Assembly: GCF_004117875.1 (NCBI RefSeq)
Contig: NZ_RAHW01000001.1
Coordinates: forward strand, 868,001 to 932,000
From: Geomonas oryzae
GTDB taxonomy: Bacteria; Desulfobacterota; Desulfuromonadia; Geobacterales; Geobacteraceae
Reading direction: 5' to 3'
Length of the DNA stretch: 64,000 bases
The position numbers and the translations under genes were made by a program. A model generated the notes under the pieces. The model had not been told where the DNA came from. It saw only the letters and a list, made by a program, of their open reading frames with translations, and searched no databases. Positions 29,185-37,905 of the stretch are shown here, in pieces; positions within the stretch are counted from its first letter, which is position 1, and the number at the start of each line of letters is the position of its first letter.

Positions 29185-31443
29185 ATGCAGACAGCCCGCC
29201 AGCACATCGTAGAGGTCGCCATACCCCTCCCCCTGGAGGGAAGCTTCCATTACCACGTGCCCGAACGCCTCTCGTCCGCCGCGCTGGCCGGAAAACGCGT
29301 CCTCGTACCCTTCGGTCGCCGCAAGGTCACCGGCTACCTACTGGGAGACGCCGACGACCCTGGCACCGGCGAGCTCAAGGAAGTCCTCGACGTCCTCGAC
29401 GAGGAACCGCTCTTCACCCCCTCCGAACTCGACTTCTACCGTTTCATCGCCGGATATTACCTGCACCCGCTGGGCGAGGTGATCAAGATGGCGCTTCCCG
29501 CCGGGATCAACTTGGTGAGCCGCTACCGCTGCGAGGAGTCCGAGGATGGCACCCCGGTCCTCAAGGAATATCTGGCAGGCGGGAAAAGCGTGCGCACCGA
29601 GCGGATCTACACGGCCGACCCGGAGTGCGCGGCGCGTCCGCGCGGCAAGGGGCTGGAAATCCTTGAATACCTTCTCGACGTGGGGCCGTGCTCCGGACCC
29701 GAGCTCAGGGAGCGCTTCGGGAGCTGCACGGCGCAGCTCGCGCGCCTGGTGGAACTCGGCGCGGCAAGGCTCTCCCAGCGCGAGGTGTACCGGGACCCGT
29801 TCAAGGCGCAGAGTTTCGGACACGACGCCCCCTTGCCCCTGAACTCCGCCCAGGGCGCGGCGCTCGCACGGCTCACCGCCGCCCTGGACGCGGGCTCCTT
29901 CGCACCTTTTTTGCTGCACGGGGTTACCGGGAGCGGCAAGACCGAGGTCTACCTGCAGACCATCGCGACCGCCCTGGCCGCCGGGAAGACGGCGCTCGTA
30001 CTGGTACCCGAGATCGCCCTCACCCCGCAGTTGGTCGGGCGCTTCAAGCGCCGCTTCGACTGCGGCATCGCGGTGCTGCACTCCGGGCTTTCCGACGGGG
30101 AGCGCTACGACGAGTGGCGCCGCATCCGGCGCGGCGAGGCCGCCATCGTCATCGGTGCCCGTTCCGCGCTCTTCGCCCCCTTGCAGGGGGTAGGGGTGAT
30201 CGTGGTCGACGAGGAGCACGAGGGGAGCTACAAGCAGTCCGAGGGGGTGCGTTACAACGCCCGCGACCTCGCGCTCGTGCGCGGCAAGCAGGCCGGCGCC
30301 GTCGTCATCCTCGGCTCGGCCACCCCGCTCGTCACGAGCTACCACGCCGCGATGCGCGGCCGGCTCGGCTACCTGCACCTCCCGGACCGGGTGCGCGAGC
30401 TCCCGATGCCCGAGACGACCATGCTGGACGCCCGCAACCAGAAGGGGGAGACCTTCCTCCCCGAACTCGTCGAGGCGATGGGGGCGAACCTCGACGCCGG
30501 TGGGCAGACCCTTCTCTTCCTGAACCGGCGCGGCTTCGCCACCTACCTCGTCTGCGAGACCTGCGGCCACGTGCTGCGCTGCCCGAACTGCGCCGTCACG
30601 CTCACCTTTCACCGCATCAAGGGAAAGCACGTCTGCCACTACTGCGACTTCACCATGCTTCCCCCCGCCAGCTGCCCGGACTGCAAGAGCGGTGCGATCA
30701 CCCTCCTCGGGCGCGGCACCGAGCGGGTCGAGGACCAGGTCCAGAAACTCTTCCCGGACGCCAGGGTCTCGCGCATGGATCGGGACTCGACGAGGGGCAA
30801 GGGGGGACATGCACGGGTCCTGAAGGAGCTGGAGGAGGGGGCGGTCGACATCCTGATCGGGACCCAGATGATCGCCAAGGGGCACGACTTCCCCGGTGTC
30901 ACCCTGGTCGGGGTGCTCTCCGCCGACGCCTCGCTGAACCTCCCCGACTTCAGGAGCGCCGAGCGCACCTTCCAGTTGGTTACCCAGGTGCTGGGACGGG
31001 CCGGGCGCGGCGACAAGCCGGGACGCGTCTTCGTGCAGACGCTGGCCCCCGGGCACTACGCCCTCACCCATGCGGTCGCCCACGACTACGAGGCGTTTTA
31101 CCGCGAGGAGATCGCCTTCCGTGAGGAGGTGGGGTATCCCCCCTTCGCGCACCTGGCGGCGCTCACCTTCTCGGCGGTGGCTGCGCGTCAGGGGGAGAGC
31201 GCCGCGGACGAGGCGGCGGCCTTGTTGCGCAAGATCAAGCGGGAGACGCGCTTGAGGGTCGAGGTGCTAGGGCCGGTGACCGCGCCGCTTGGGAAGGTGC
31301 GCGGGAGGTTCCGCTGGCAGATCCTGCTGAAAGGGGTGGAGCGCGCCGACCTGCACCGGCTCCTCTTCCATTTCCGCGGCGGTTTCAGCCACCCCTCCAC
31401 GGTGCGGCTCACCATCGACGTGGACCCGGTGGACATGCTTTAG
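29185..31443 (+). CDS. priA: primosomal protein N', replication restart helicase
   Basis: A 752-residue 3'-5' helicase that reloads the replisome at stalled forks. Visible are the N-terminal DNA-binding domain, Walker A GVTGSGKTEVY (near residue 247), the DEEH box and GSATPL, then the zinc-binding insert with four CxxC pairs (CETCGHVLRCPNC and CHYC...CPDC), and the C-terminal helicase motifs QMIAKGHDFPGV and QVLGRAGRGDKPG. Length fits PriA of about 730. It begins 34 bp after a palindromic repeat and is followed by a second one, so it is probably transcribed alone. Confidence 0.96.
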   Translation: MQTARQHIVEVAIPLPLEGSFHYHVPERLSSAALAGKRVLVPFGRRKVTGYLLGDADDPGTGELKEVLDVLDEEPLFTPSELDFYRFIAGYYLHPLGEVIKMALPAGINLVSRYRCEESEDGTPVLKEYLAGGKSVRTERIYTADPECAARPRGKGLEILEYLLDVGPCSGPELRERFGSCTAQLARLVELGAARLSQREVYRDPFKAQSFGHDAPLPLNSAQGAALARLTAALDAGSFAPFLLHGVTGSGKTEVYLQTIATALAAGKTALVLVPEIALTPQLVGRFKRRFDCGIAVLHSGLSDGERYDEWRRIRRGEAAIVIGARSALFAPLQGVGVIVVDEEHEGSYKQSEGVRYNARDLALVRGKQAGAVVILGSATPLVTSYHAAMRGRLGYLHLPDRVRELPMPETTMLDARNQKGETFLPELVEAMGANLDAGGQTLLFLNRRGFATYLVCETCGHVLRCPNCAVTLTFHRIKGKHVCHYCDFTMLPPASCPDCKSGAITLLGRGTERVEDQVQKLFPDARVSRMDRDSTRGKGGHARVLKELEEGAVDILIGTQMIAKGHDFPGVTLVGVLSADASLNLPDFRSAERTFQLVTQVLGRAGRGDKPGRVFVQTLAPGHYALTHAVAHDYEAFYREEIAFREEVGYPPFAHLAALTFSAVAARQGESAADEAAALLRKIKRETRLRVEVLGPVTAPLGKVRGRFRWQILLKGVERADLHRLLFHFRGGFSHPSTVRLTIDVDPVDML

Positions 31444-31450
31444 ACACTCC

Positions 31451-31557
31451 TCCCTCTCCCCTCGGGAGAGGGCCGGGGTGAGGGCGTTGCCACGAAGTAG
31501 GTCCGGTGCAGACTGCACCGCCCTCACCCCTTCCCCTCTCCCGGCGGGCGAGGGGGC
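31451..31557. repeat. dispersed palindromic repeat, copy 2 (CCCTCTCCC type)
   Basis: CTCTCCCCTCGGGAGAGG at one end, CCCCTCTCCCGGCGGGCGAG at the other, with GGGGTGAGGGCG and CGCCCTCACCCC as an inner inverted pair. It shares GGTGAGGGCGTTGCC and CGAAGT with the copy inside cooU at 55668-55803. Confidence 0.85.
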
Positions 31558-31580
31558 ATTTAAAACCCGATAGCCAAAAC

Positions 31581-31616
31581 AAAAAAGGGGCCTCCCATCC
31601 GGGAGGCCCCTTTTTT
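31581..31616. terminator. bidirectional terminator between priA and cbcL
   Basis: GGGGCCTCCC and GGGAGGCCCC form a perfect 10-bp stem with a 4-nt loop, with six A before it and six T after it. Confidence 0.9.
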
Positions 31617-31636
31617 ACTGCAGGTTCAGCAGCCGC

Positions 31637-33487
31637 TTAGTGGTGCGGGTGCATGAAGGCGTAGATCATCAGCATCAGCAGGGTGATGCCGGTGAACAGC
31701 GCGGTGAAGCCGAATGCCTTCAGGCAGAAGTCGTAGAAGATGCCGGAAGACTTCTTGGCCGCGAACTGCTCGGTGATCCCGTCCTTCTCGTAACGTGCCC
31801 ACTGATCGCCACGCTCTTCGACGAACTCGTGCTTGGACATCTGGCCGTTGAAGATGACGAAGTCCATCGGGAACTTCTCCGGACGCCCGTGGGTGTTGAA
31901 GAAGTGGACCGAGAAGATGAAGCCGGTCGCCAGCAGCGCCTCGTCGGAGTGGACGATGGTCGCTACGTTGAAGGCCCAACCCGGCAGGAACATGCCGAAG
32001 AACTCGGGGAACCAGAGCATGAGGCCGGAGCCGCCGATGGCGAACATACCCCAGAAGACTGCGATGAAGTCGAATTTCTCCCAGTAGGTCCACCTTTCAA
32101 AGGTCGGCTTGGGACCCTTGAAGAAGAACCAGCGGACCATGCCGATCACGTCGCTGATGTCGCGCAGGTTCGGGCAGAGGGAGTCAGGTCCGAAGAGCCT
32201 CTGGATCGGGTTGCCCTTGATGTCCTTCCTGATGAAGAGGAAGTGGATGCTCATAAAGAGCGCCATCGCGAAGTAAACGAAGGTGATGCCTGCGCAGATC
32301 CTGTGGAAGAAGCCTGCGTGGGGTGCCCCGCCGTAAAGGTCCATGAGGAACTTAGCCCATACCTGGTCGCTGAACTTGAGCGGCAGACCGGTGAGGGAGA
32401 GGCCGAGGAAGCTGATGATGACCAAAAGGTGCATGAACACGTGGACCCTTTTGAAGCGGCGGTACTGCTTGTGCCCTTCGGGTACGTGGTGCAGGATGAT
32501 GCCTTCTTCGAGTGCTGCCGCCTTCTCACGGTTCTCCACGAAGCCGCGGATCATCCAGAGCAGGGTGTGGATCCAGAAGACGGTGAAGGTACCGACCAGC
32601 AGGCCGGTCATCGCGATGAAGGTGTAGAACAGGATGGGGTACTTCTCGCGGTCGTTGTGCTCACCGTGTGCGTAGAACTTGGTGAAGAGCTGGCTCCCCT
32701 TGCTGTGGCACTTGCTGCAGGTCTGGACCAGGTTCGCCGGGTTGACCGAGGACTTGGGATCCTTGGAGGGGAGGATGGCGTGCGCGGTGTGGCAGTCGGC
32801 GCAGCCGGCAACCTTCTCCGGATAGCCGAGGCGGTAGTTCTTGCCGTGGTAGCTCTCCATGTAGCTCTTCACGGCCACTTCGGAGATGTGGTTACGCTCG
32901 ACGAGTTTCTCGTCGGCGTGGCAGCGGAGGCAGACCTTGGTGTGGAACTCGCGGTTCTCCTTGGAGGTCGGGTCGCCAAGCGCCTTGATCTCGTGCAGGT
33001 TGTGGCAATCGTTGCAAGCTGCCGAATCCTGGTTCCCGGCGAGGACGCCCTTGCCGTGTACGGACTGGCTGAAGCCGCGCTCGTCTTTGTGGCACTGGGT
33101 GCACTTGACGATGACCCTACGCTTGTCCTTGTTCCAGTAGGTGTGGCTGTGCATGTCGGTGTGGCACTGCGCGCACCCGACGCCCTTCTCGCTGTGGATA
33201 CTCCTTGCGTGTTCGGCCGCTTCCTTCTTGTGGCAGCGCACGCACTGGACCTTACCCACCTTGATCTCGCCTTTCATGTGCTTGGCGAGTTCAACGATCT
33301 CGATGTGGCAGCTGGTGCAGCCGTTTTTGCCGTGCACCGAGTTGGCCATCTGCTCGGCAGAAATCTTGTTGCCGTGGCAGCCAAGGCAGGTTGCCGGGTC
33401 GATGGCCAGGCCCTGTGCTGCGAAACCGGGCCGGGCTAGTGCGAGGAGCAGTAGCAGCGGGATGAGGCGTGTGAAGACTTGAACCAT
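31637..33487 (-). CDS. cbcL: CbcL-type nine-heme c / b-type inner-membrane cytochrome
   Basis: A 616-residue menaquinol oxidoreductase of the type used by Geobacter to send electrons from the quinone pool to the periplasm at low acceptor potential. After a signal peptide (1-23), residues 34-260 carry nine CxxCH c-heme motifs (CLGCH, CTSCH, CVRCH, CAQCH, CTQCH, CNDCH, CLRCH, CADCH, CSKCH). Residues about 285-610 form a multi-helix b-type cytochrome domain with many membrane His (VHVFMHLL, GFFHRICAG, VHFFNTHG). Nine c-hemes fused to a b-type domain is the CbcL plan. Monocistronic; in Geobacter sulfurreducens the gene is under sigma54-type control, but I could not see a -24/-12 element here. Confidence 0.82.
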   Translation of the reverse strand: MVQVFTRLIPLLLLLALARPGFAAQGLAIDPATCLGCHGNKISAEQMANSVHGKNGCTSCHIEIVELAKHMKGEIKVGKVQCVRCHKKEAAEHARSIHSEKGVGCAQCHTDMHSHTYWNKDKRRVIVKCTQCHKDERGFSQSVHGKGVLAGNQDSAACNDCHNLHEIKALGDPTSKENREFHTKVCLRCHADEKLVERNHISEVAVKSYMESYHGKNYRLGYPEKVAGCADCHTAHAILPSKDPKSSVNPANLVQTCSKCHSKGSQLFTKFYAHGEHNDREKYPILFYTFIAMTGLLVGTFTVFWIHTLLWMIRGFVENREKAAALEEGIILHHVPEGHKQYRRFKRVHVFMHLLVIISFLGLSLTGLPLKFSDQVWAKFLMDLYGGAPHAGFFHRICAGITFVYFAMALFMSIHFLFIRKDIKGNPIQRLFGPDSLCPNLRDISDVIGMVRWFFFKGPKPTFERWTYWEKFDFIAVFWGMFAIGGSGLMLWFPEFFGMFLPGWAFNVATIVHSDEALLATGFIFSVHFFNTHGRPEKFPMDFVIFNGQMSKHEFVEERGDQWARYEKDGITEQFAAKKSSGIFYDFCLKAFGFTALFTGITLLMLMIYAFMHPHH

Positions 33488-33878
33488 TGTGATCTCCTGT
33501 ATTTAGGATCGTTTTAGAACGCTTTAATCTGGGCCGGCGCTCGCAACGGCGGCTACTTTAATACGCGCGGCTTAAGAAATCAACTGAAAAAGCGTCAATT
33601 AATAAGCAGGATACAACTTCTCGTTCAATTATTTTCACACTGCTTTGTGGGAAATATCCGGTGTAAACACCGATGTGGGAAAACTAAGCCAATCCTTGTA
33701 ACCGGCAAGCCTTATTGAGTGGGGATCGGTGGAGTATCTGGCAGGATGACAAAACAACTATTAATCACTCTGAATCAAGCAGAAGAGTTTCTACTGGAAC
33801 CTTTAGCCCATTTAATGACATCGGACGCCGGAGGAGGCGAGGCGATGAACTTCGGGAAAGAAGACTAAAATGGTCCCA
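33488..33878. other. intergenic region upstream of cbcL
   Basis: About 390 bp of lower GC than the flanks. Holds the cbcL promoter, not resolved. A perfect inverted repeat CGGTGT-AA-ACACCG lies at 33659-33672, about 170 bp before cbcL. A possible small plus-strand gene (33746-33868) is listed separately. Confidence 0.4.
33746..33868 (+). CDS. possible 40-residue small protein
   Basis: ATG 33746 opens a frame of 40 codons ending TAA at 33868, starting MTKQLLITLNQAEEFL and rich in Leu and Glu, probably amphipathic helical. A GGAG lies about 12 bp upstream, further than ideal. The composition (AT-rich first half) differs from neighbours. No homology can be judged; it may be chance. Confidence 0.2.
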   Translation: MTKQLLITLNQAEEFLLEPLAHLMTSDAGGGEAMNFGKED

Positions 33879-35735
33879 TTAATCCCGCGGGGAGGATGTG
33901 AGCCGCACGATCCCCTCGGCGATGGCGAACTCGAGGAACTCGCGACCTTCTGCTTCGGACAGCCGAACCTCGCGGCACAGCTGCCGGGCGCTCTTCTTCC
34001 CGTCCAGCGCCTGCAGCAGTTCGAAGTAGGCGGGAGAAACCGATTCGGTGCAGACCTCGCCGTGCGCGGGGTAGATGACGGCGTAGGAACCTGTGGCCTG
34101 GAAGCAGGACGCGAAGTCGGCCAAGTCCGGCTCCCCCGCATCCAGGATTTCCAGCACCTCGTAGTTGAAGCGTGCAAGGGTGGTGCTGGCGGAGAGCTCG
34201 AGCGCTTCGCGCAGCGGGTCGAGCCCGCGCAGACGCTTTGCTGAGGGGGGCTTTGGCGGCGCTGCCATGAGCGCAGTCGCGTAGTGGTGGTGGTAGTCGG
34301 CCAGGTCGAGGGCCAGCGGCAGGAGCTTCGTCTTTTTCCGCTCGTGGAAGATCCGCTCCAGGAAGGCGCGCTGCATCGCCCACACCGCCTCTTCCGGAAT
34401 CTCGGCCTCCGCAGCCTCCCCCATGAAGGCCGCGAACTCGGCGAGGAAGGCGCTCGGGGTGAGGCGCAGGGCCGCCACCACCGAGTTGAACCAGGCAACC
34501 GCCTTTCCCCTGCTGTAGAAGAGGTCGCATGCGGCGGCGAGCCTCCCCGCCTCATGCAGGTCTTGCGTCGTGAAGCCCGGCGTGGAGAGGACGGTGTAAG
34601 GCGGGGCGTCGAGGTGTCTGAGGCCGAGCGTATCGGCCTTGCCGTAAAGCCGCGTCCCGGGCAGTACGGCGAGCGGGAAGATGTCGAGGTGGTTCGGGTA
34701 CAGCGACAGGGCGAAGTCGAGTGAAGCACGGAAAAGCTCCGGCGTGTCCCCCGGCAGTCCGAAGATGAGGTCGAAGCCGAAGATGGCGCCGCTTTGGTTC
34801 AAGAGAAAGACGCGGTTCACGAAATCGTCGCGGTCGAAGCCGCGTCCCACCCCGCGCAGCACGTCGGCGTCGGCGCTTTGCAGCCCGATCTGCAGAGAGC
34901 AGGTGATGGAGGCGAAGAGTCCGGCCATCTCGGCGTCGATGAACTCGCTTCGCACCTCGAAATGGAAGTGGATGTCCGGCGCCACCTTCCTGATCAGGCG
35001 CAGGATCTCCTTCGCCCGCTTGGGCACCTTGTTGAAGGTGGAGTCGAGCACGAACACCTGGGGGACCTTGAGACGGGCGAAAAGGCGCAGCTCCGCCTCG
35101 ACCCTCTCCATGGAAAAGCGGCGCACCCCGCCTCCCCCCTTGTGGTCGAAGCAGAACGAGCAGGCGAAGTCGCAGCCGCGCGAGAGCTGCCAGAGCGCGC
35201 CGCCGACGGCCGAAGGATCAAGCCTCCCCGAGAGGTAAGGGGACGGGATCGTCTCCAGATCGGCGGGGGAGGGGAGAGAAGCGGAGGATGCACCCGGAAG
35301 CAGGACTCCGGGGATGCCGCCCGGTTGCGCACCCTCCAGGAGACGGCGCACCGCCTGCGGCAGGGCAGCTTCACCTTCGCCGCGGACCACGAAATCGAAG
35401 GCGCCGTCGAGAAGGCCGGCGGGGTTGGCGGTGGGCTCGGCGCCACCGGCACACAAGATGGCGGCGGGAAGCAGCGGGCGAAGGGCCCCGGCAATGGCGA
35501 GGGCGCATTCGCGGCTCCAGACGTAGACCGAGAAGGCGACTACATCGGGCGCGTGGGAGGCGACGGTCCTGGCGCACGCGGCGGGATCATCGTCGGAGAA
35601 GAACTCGAGGATCTCGGTGTCGACACGCCCGGCGAGGGCTGCGTCGGACAAAAGCGCTTCCCGGAGAAAGGCGCAGGCAAGCGGCACCGCTTGCGGCGAC
35701 GGGTACGGGTGAATGGCGATGAGGGCTATTTTCAT
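33879..35735 (-). CDS. B12-binding-domain radical SAM protein
   Basis: A 618-residue protein of unknown substrate. Residues 1-150 form the cobalamin-binding-like Rossmann domain (MKIALIAIHPYPSPQ; DVVAFSVYVWS; CAGGAEPTANP), without an evident DxHxxG, so B12 may not bind. The radical SAM core has the cluster motif SRGCDFACSFC (CxxxCxxC) and GLQSADADVLRGVGRG. The C-terminal 200 residues include a helical region and a short winged-helix-like end (ARQLCREVRLSEAEGREFLEFA), as in PqqD-like or SPASM-less tails. ATG 35735 overlaps the stop of the upstream gene (ATGA). Related proteins modify lipids, peptides or tRNA; no specific role is assigned. Confidence 0.82.
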   Translation of the reverse strand: MKIALIAIHPYPSPQAVPLACAFLREALLSDAALAGRVDTEILEFFSDDDPAACARTVASHAPDVVAFSVYVWSRECALAIAGALRPLLPAAILCAGGAEPTANPAGLLDGAFDFVVRGEGEAALPQAVRRLLEGAQPGGIPGVLLPGASSASLPSPADLETIPSPYLSGRLDPSAVGGALWQLSRGCDFACSFCFDHKGGGGVRRFSMERVEAELRLFARLKVPQVFVLDSTFNKVPKRAKEILRLIRKVAPDIHFHFEVRSEFIDAEMAGLFASITCSLQIGLQSADADVLRGVGRGFDRDDFVNRVFLLNQSGAIFGFDLIFGLPGDTPELFRASLDFALSLYPNHLDIFPLAVLPGTRLYGKADTLGLRHLDAPPYTVLSTPGFTTQDLHEAGRLAAACDLFYSRGKAVAWFNSVVAALRLTPSAFLAEFAAFMGEAAEAEIPEEAVWAMQRAFLERIFHERKKTKLLPLALDLADYHHHYATALMAAPPKPPSAKRLRGLDPLREALELSASTTLARFNYEVLEILDAGEPDLADFASCFQATGSYAVIYPAHGEVCTESVSPAYFELLQALDGKKSARQLCREVRLSEAEGREFLEFAIAEGIVRLTSSPRD

Positions 35736-36292
35736 GCGTTCTTCGGGCGGGCCTTGAGGGAGGGTTTGCCACCCTCGATGACGACGACGAACTCGACGTC
35801 GCGGCAGCGGTACTTCTCCATGAGTGCGGGTTTTTGCCGGTTGATCGCCTCGGCGAGTTTCTCGCGAGTCACGTTCTCGACCGGGAGGTTGCAGGCGCGG
35901 CGGGCGCTCACGTACTGCTGGTAGATGTTCTCGATCTGTGCGTCCTGTGGGGGAGCTGCGGTGACGTTCCTCTTCTCCGCCTTCTCGGCACGTTCGGCCT
36001 GGTGCAGCGACATGCGGAAGCGGTCGCGCTGGAACTTCCCCTCCTCGATGAGGCGGTTGGTGCGGGCCCACTTCTGCTTGTGCACGCTGAGCGTGGAGAC
36101 TAACGATTCGTACTTGAACCTGTGGCTGGTGTTCGGGATGCTCACGTTCTGGTAGCGTCTTACCGCGCGCTCCACCGTGTCGAGCAGGCGCAGCGGTTCC
36201 CGCTTTTCGATGCCGAAAAAGTACTGTTCGTACTTGATAATCAGCTCGCGCAGGTCAAGCTCAAGCTTGGCTATGTCCTCGGCGACTCCCAT
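35732..36292 (-). CDS. conserved helical protein of unknown function (MXAN_5187-like)
   Basis: A 186-residue soluble, mostly helical and basic protein, starting MGVAEDIAKLELDLRELI with heptad-like repeats. I connect it with the deltaproteobacterial MXAN_5187 C-terminal-domain family by general appearance, at low certainty. It overlaps the radical SAM gene by 4 nt, so the two are cotranslated and probably act together. The N-terminal region resembles regulators that bind other proteins through coiled coils. Confidence 0.6.
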   Translation of the reverse strand: MGVAEDIAKLELDLRELIIKYEQYFFGIEKREPLRLLDTVERAVRRYQNVSIPNTSHRFKYESLVSTLSVHKQKWARTNRLIEEGKFQRDRFRMSLHQAERAEKAEKRNVTAAPPQDAQIENIYQQYVSARRACNLPVENVTREKLAEAINRQKPALMEKYRCRDVEFVVVIEGGKPSLKARPKNA

Positions 36293-36443
36293 GAAACCTC
36301 CACCGCAGGACTATAGCCGTAAGTGACGGATTAGTAAACGATAAAAAGGGCGCGCTGCGTGGAAAGCGGGCGGCGAAACAGCTTGACCTAAGTGGGCATT
36401 GTTGTTAAAAAAGAACAATTTGCTCGGGCGCAAGGGGGAAACC

Positions 36444-37817
36444 ATGAACAAGACATCAGCAATAGTGCTGGCAGCCGGTATGGGGACCAGGATGAAATCG
36501 GATCTGGTCAAGGTGATGCATCCGGTCGCCGGCCCGCCCATGATAGAGTGGCCCGTAGCCGCAGCCTTCGCTTCCGGCGTCGAGCGCTGCGTCCTCGTGG
36601 TGGGGCACCAGCAGGAGAAGGTACGCAACTACTTCGCCGGGCGCACCGAGGTGAGCTTCGCGGTCCAGGCCGAGCAACTCGGCACCGGGCATGCGGTAGC
36701 CTGCGCCATGCCCGAAATTGACGGGGATGCCGACACCGTCCTCGTCCTCTGCGGCGACACGCCGCTTTTGACCGAGCAGAGCCTGTGCGCCATGCTGAAG
36801 GCGCACGCGGAGAGCGGGGCCTGCGTGACCGTCATGACCGCGACGGTGGAGAACCCGTTCGGCTACGGCCGGATCGTGAAGGACGCGGCGGGCAACGTGG
36901 TGGCCATCACCGAGCAGAAGGACGCAAGTGAAGCCGAGCGCCTGATCCGCGAGGTGAACGCCGGGGTGTACTGCGTGGAGCGTGCCTTCCTCGCCGAGGC
37001 GGTGGCCAGACTCGACAACAACAACGCCCAGAAGGAATACTACCTGACCGACGTGGTGCGGCAGGCGCGGGCGAAGGGCCTTTGCTGCCGCAGCTTTCAG
37101 GTGGACGATCCCTGCGAGATCTCCGGGGTGAACGACCGGGTGCAGATGGCAGAGGCTTCCCGGGTGCTGCGCCGGCGCATCAACGAAGGGCTGATGCTCT
37201 CGGGTGTCACCATGGTCGACCCGGACGCGGCCTACATCGAGCGCGGCGTGCGGATCGGGCGCGACAGCGTGATCCATCCCGGCGCCGTGATCCGCGGCAA
37301 CACCGTGATCGGCGAGCGCTGCCGCATCGAACAGAACACCCTCATCGTCGACTGCCGCATCGCCGATGACGTGGCGGTGAAAGCGGGGAGCGTGCTCGAG
37401 GAGTCCGTCGTCGGTCCCGATGCCGCCATCGGCCCCATGGCGCACCTGCGCCCGGGCACCGAGCTCTCGGCCCACGTGAAGATCGGCAACTTCGTGGAGA
37501 CCAAGAAGGCCTTCATGGGGGAGGGATCCAAGGCCTCCCACCTCACCTACCTGGGCGATGCCACCATCGGCCGCGACGTCAACATCGGCTGCGGCACCAT
37601 CACCTGCAACTACGACGGGGTGAACAAGCACAAGACCGTAATCGAGGACGGCGTCTTCGTGGGGAGCGACGTGCAGCTGGTCGCCCCGGTCACGGTAGGG
37701 AAAAACTCTCTCATCGCCGCGGGAACCACGGTGACGAAGGACGTCCCCGCCGACTCGCTCGCCATCGCCCGCTCGCCACAGGTGAACAAGGAGGGGTGGA
37801 CCCTCAGGAAAAAATAA
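36444..37817 (+). CDS. glmU: bifunctional GlcNAc-1-phosphate uridyltransferase / GlcN-1-phosphate acetyltransferase
   Basis: Makes UDP-GlcNAc for peptidoglycan and LPS. The 457 residues hold the pyrophosphorylase domain (LAAGMGTRMKSDLVKVMHP; QLGTGHA; GDTPLL) and the left-handed beta-helix acetyltransferase domain with hexapeptide repeats (VIRGNTVIG, GNFVETKKA, CNYDG). The usual KLPKVLH is here LVKVMHP, a common deltaproteobacterial variant with the Lys kept. ATG 36444 follows AAGGGGGAAACC; an upstream in-frame codon at 36399 lacks an RBS. glmS follows 88 bp downstream, completing the pathway. Confidence 0.96.
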   Translation: MNKTSAIVLAAGMGTRMKSDLVKVMHPVAGPPMIEWPVAAAFASGVERCVLVVGHQQEKVRNYFAGRTEVSFAVQAEQLGTGHAVACAMPEIDGDADTVLVLCGDTPLLTEQSLCAMLKAHAESGACVTVMTATVENPFGYGRIVKDAAGNVVAITEQKDASEAERLIREVNAGVYCVERAFLAEAVARLDNNNAQKEYYLTDVVRQARAKGLCCRSFQVDDPCEISGVNDRVQMAEASRVLRRRINEGLMLSGVTMVDPDAAYIERGVRIGRDSVIHPGAVIRGNTVIGERCRIEQNTLIVDCRIADDVAVKAGSVLEESVVGPDAAIGPMAHLRPGTELSAHVKIGNFVETKKAFMGEGSKASHLTYLGDATIGRDVNIGCGTITCNYDGVNKHKTVIEDGVFVGSDVQLVAPVTVGKNSLIAAGTTVTKDVPADSLAIARSPQVNKEGWTLRKK

Positions 37818-37905
37818 CTGTTGCTGCTTCCCGCTAGATGTTATCCTGTAACGTCTTGGGGAACTCCCCTTTATTAATTAAGAAATCGACGAAACGGAGT
37901 CATAC

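Noticed and set aside
31640-33439. 599-codon open frame on the plus strand opposite cbcL
   Set aside because: It is the mirror of a GC-rich coding strand; its translation is rich in Val, Glu and Asp with no domain, while the minus strand encodes nine heme motifs.
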